DNA of 6,531 nt from Aureispira sp964445645 (GTDB lineage Bacteria > Bacteroidota > Bacteroidia > Chitinophagales > Saprospiraceae): positions 1 to 6,531 of the forward strand of contig CAYULH010000185.1 of assembly GCA_964445645.1 (NCBI GenBank). The letters run 5' to 3'. Positions within the stretch are counted from its first letter, which is position 1, and the number at the start of each line of letters is the position of its first letter. The notes beneath the pieces are model-generated. The model saw nothing but the letters and a program-made list of their open reading frames with translations, did not search any database and was not told where the DNA came from. The translations under genes were made by a program, and so were the position numbers. Positions 6,515 through 6,531 of the stretch are shown one piece after another.

Positions 6515-6531
6515 GAAATGTTAATCCCGAA
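6515..6531 (-). repeat. Partial repeat copy 4 (outer subtype, right side), cut by the window edge
   Basis: On the minus strand, 6531-6515 is TTCGGGATTAACATTTC. This matches TTCGGGATTTACATTTC at 45-61 of copy 1 with a single difference. It lies upstream of copy 3 in the same relative order as copy 1 to copy 2. The distance from TTCGGG to the next core is 42 bases here and 32 on the left. The core itself would lie outside the window. Confidence 0.6.

Noticed and set aside
25..6531. Composite transposon or genomic island bounded by inverted repeats
   Set aside because: There is no transposase or integrase in the window, no target-site duplication can be tested because the right end is cut, and the enclosed genes look like core peptidase genes of matching base composition.
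1..6531. A novel defence, toxin-antitoxin, secretion or riboswitch system
   Set aside because: All coding capacity is accounted for by two peptidases and one membrane protein, and no structured RNA or accessory-gene signature was found.

Overview
The window looks like chromosomal DNA of a member of the Bacteroidota, most likely Cytophagales or a relative. This is inferred from the low-to-moderate GC content, A-rich translation-start leaders without a GGAGG Shine-Dalgarno site, matches to the Bacteroidota -7 promoter motif TAnnTTTG, and the style of the secreted peptidases. The species cannot be fixed from the sequence.

Layout, left to right. Positions 1-157 are non-coding and hold two direct copies of a short repeat ending in a small hairpin. 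Positions 158-3070 are a two-gene minus-strand operon: a secreted M1-family zinc metallopeptidase (3070 to 1040), then after 12 bases a polytopic membrane protein of unknown function (1027 to 158). Positions 3071-3413 are a 343-base divergent intergenic region with candidate promoters and two small palindromes. Positions 3414-6362 encode, on the plus strand, a secreted two-repeat M16 (insulinase/pitrilysin) zinc peptidase of 982 residues. It is followed by a textbook intrinsic terminator (6389-6430). The last 70 bases carry the left-end repeat module again, inverted and cut by the window edge.

How the genes may work together. Both peptidases carry export signals and intact zinc-site motifs, so both probably act in the periplasm or at the cell surface on peptides. 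The M16 enzymes degrade or process peptides inside a closed chamber, and M1 enzymes trim N-terminal residues. The membrane protein is almost certainly co-transcribed with the M1 enzyme and may be its membrane partner, but this is inference.

The most unusual structure is not a gene. The three-gene block is bracketed by mirror-image copies of a repeat (core AGAACTTAACAGCYCTGCC followed by a 3-bp-stem hairpin). An outer subtype and an inner subtype appear in symmetric order on both sides. The hairpin shows one compensatory base-pair change and its loop differs between copies. No defence system, transposase, CRISPR array or RNA gene could be supported.
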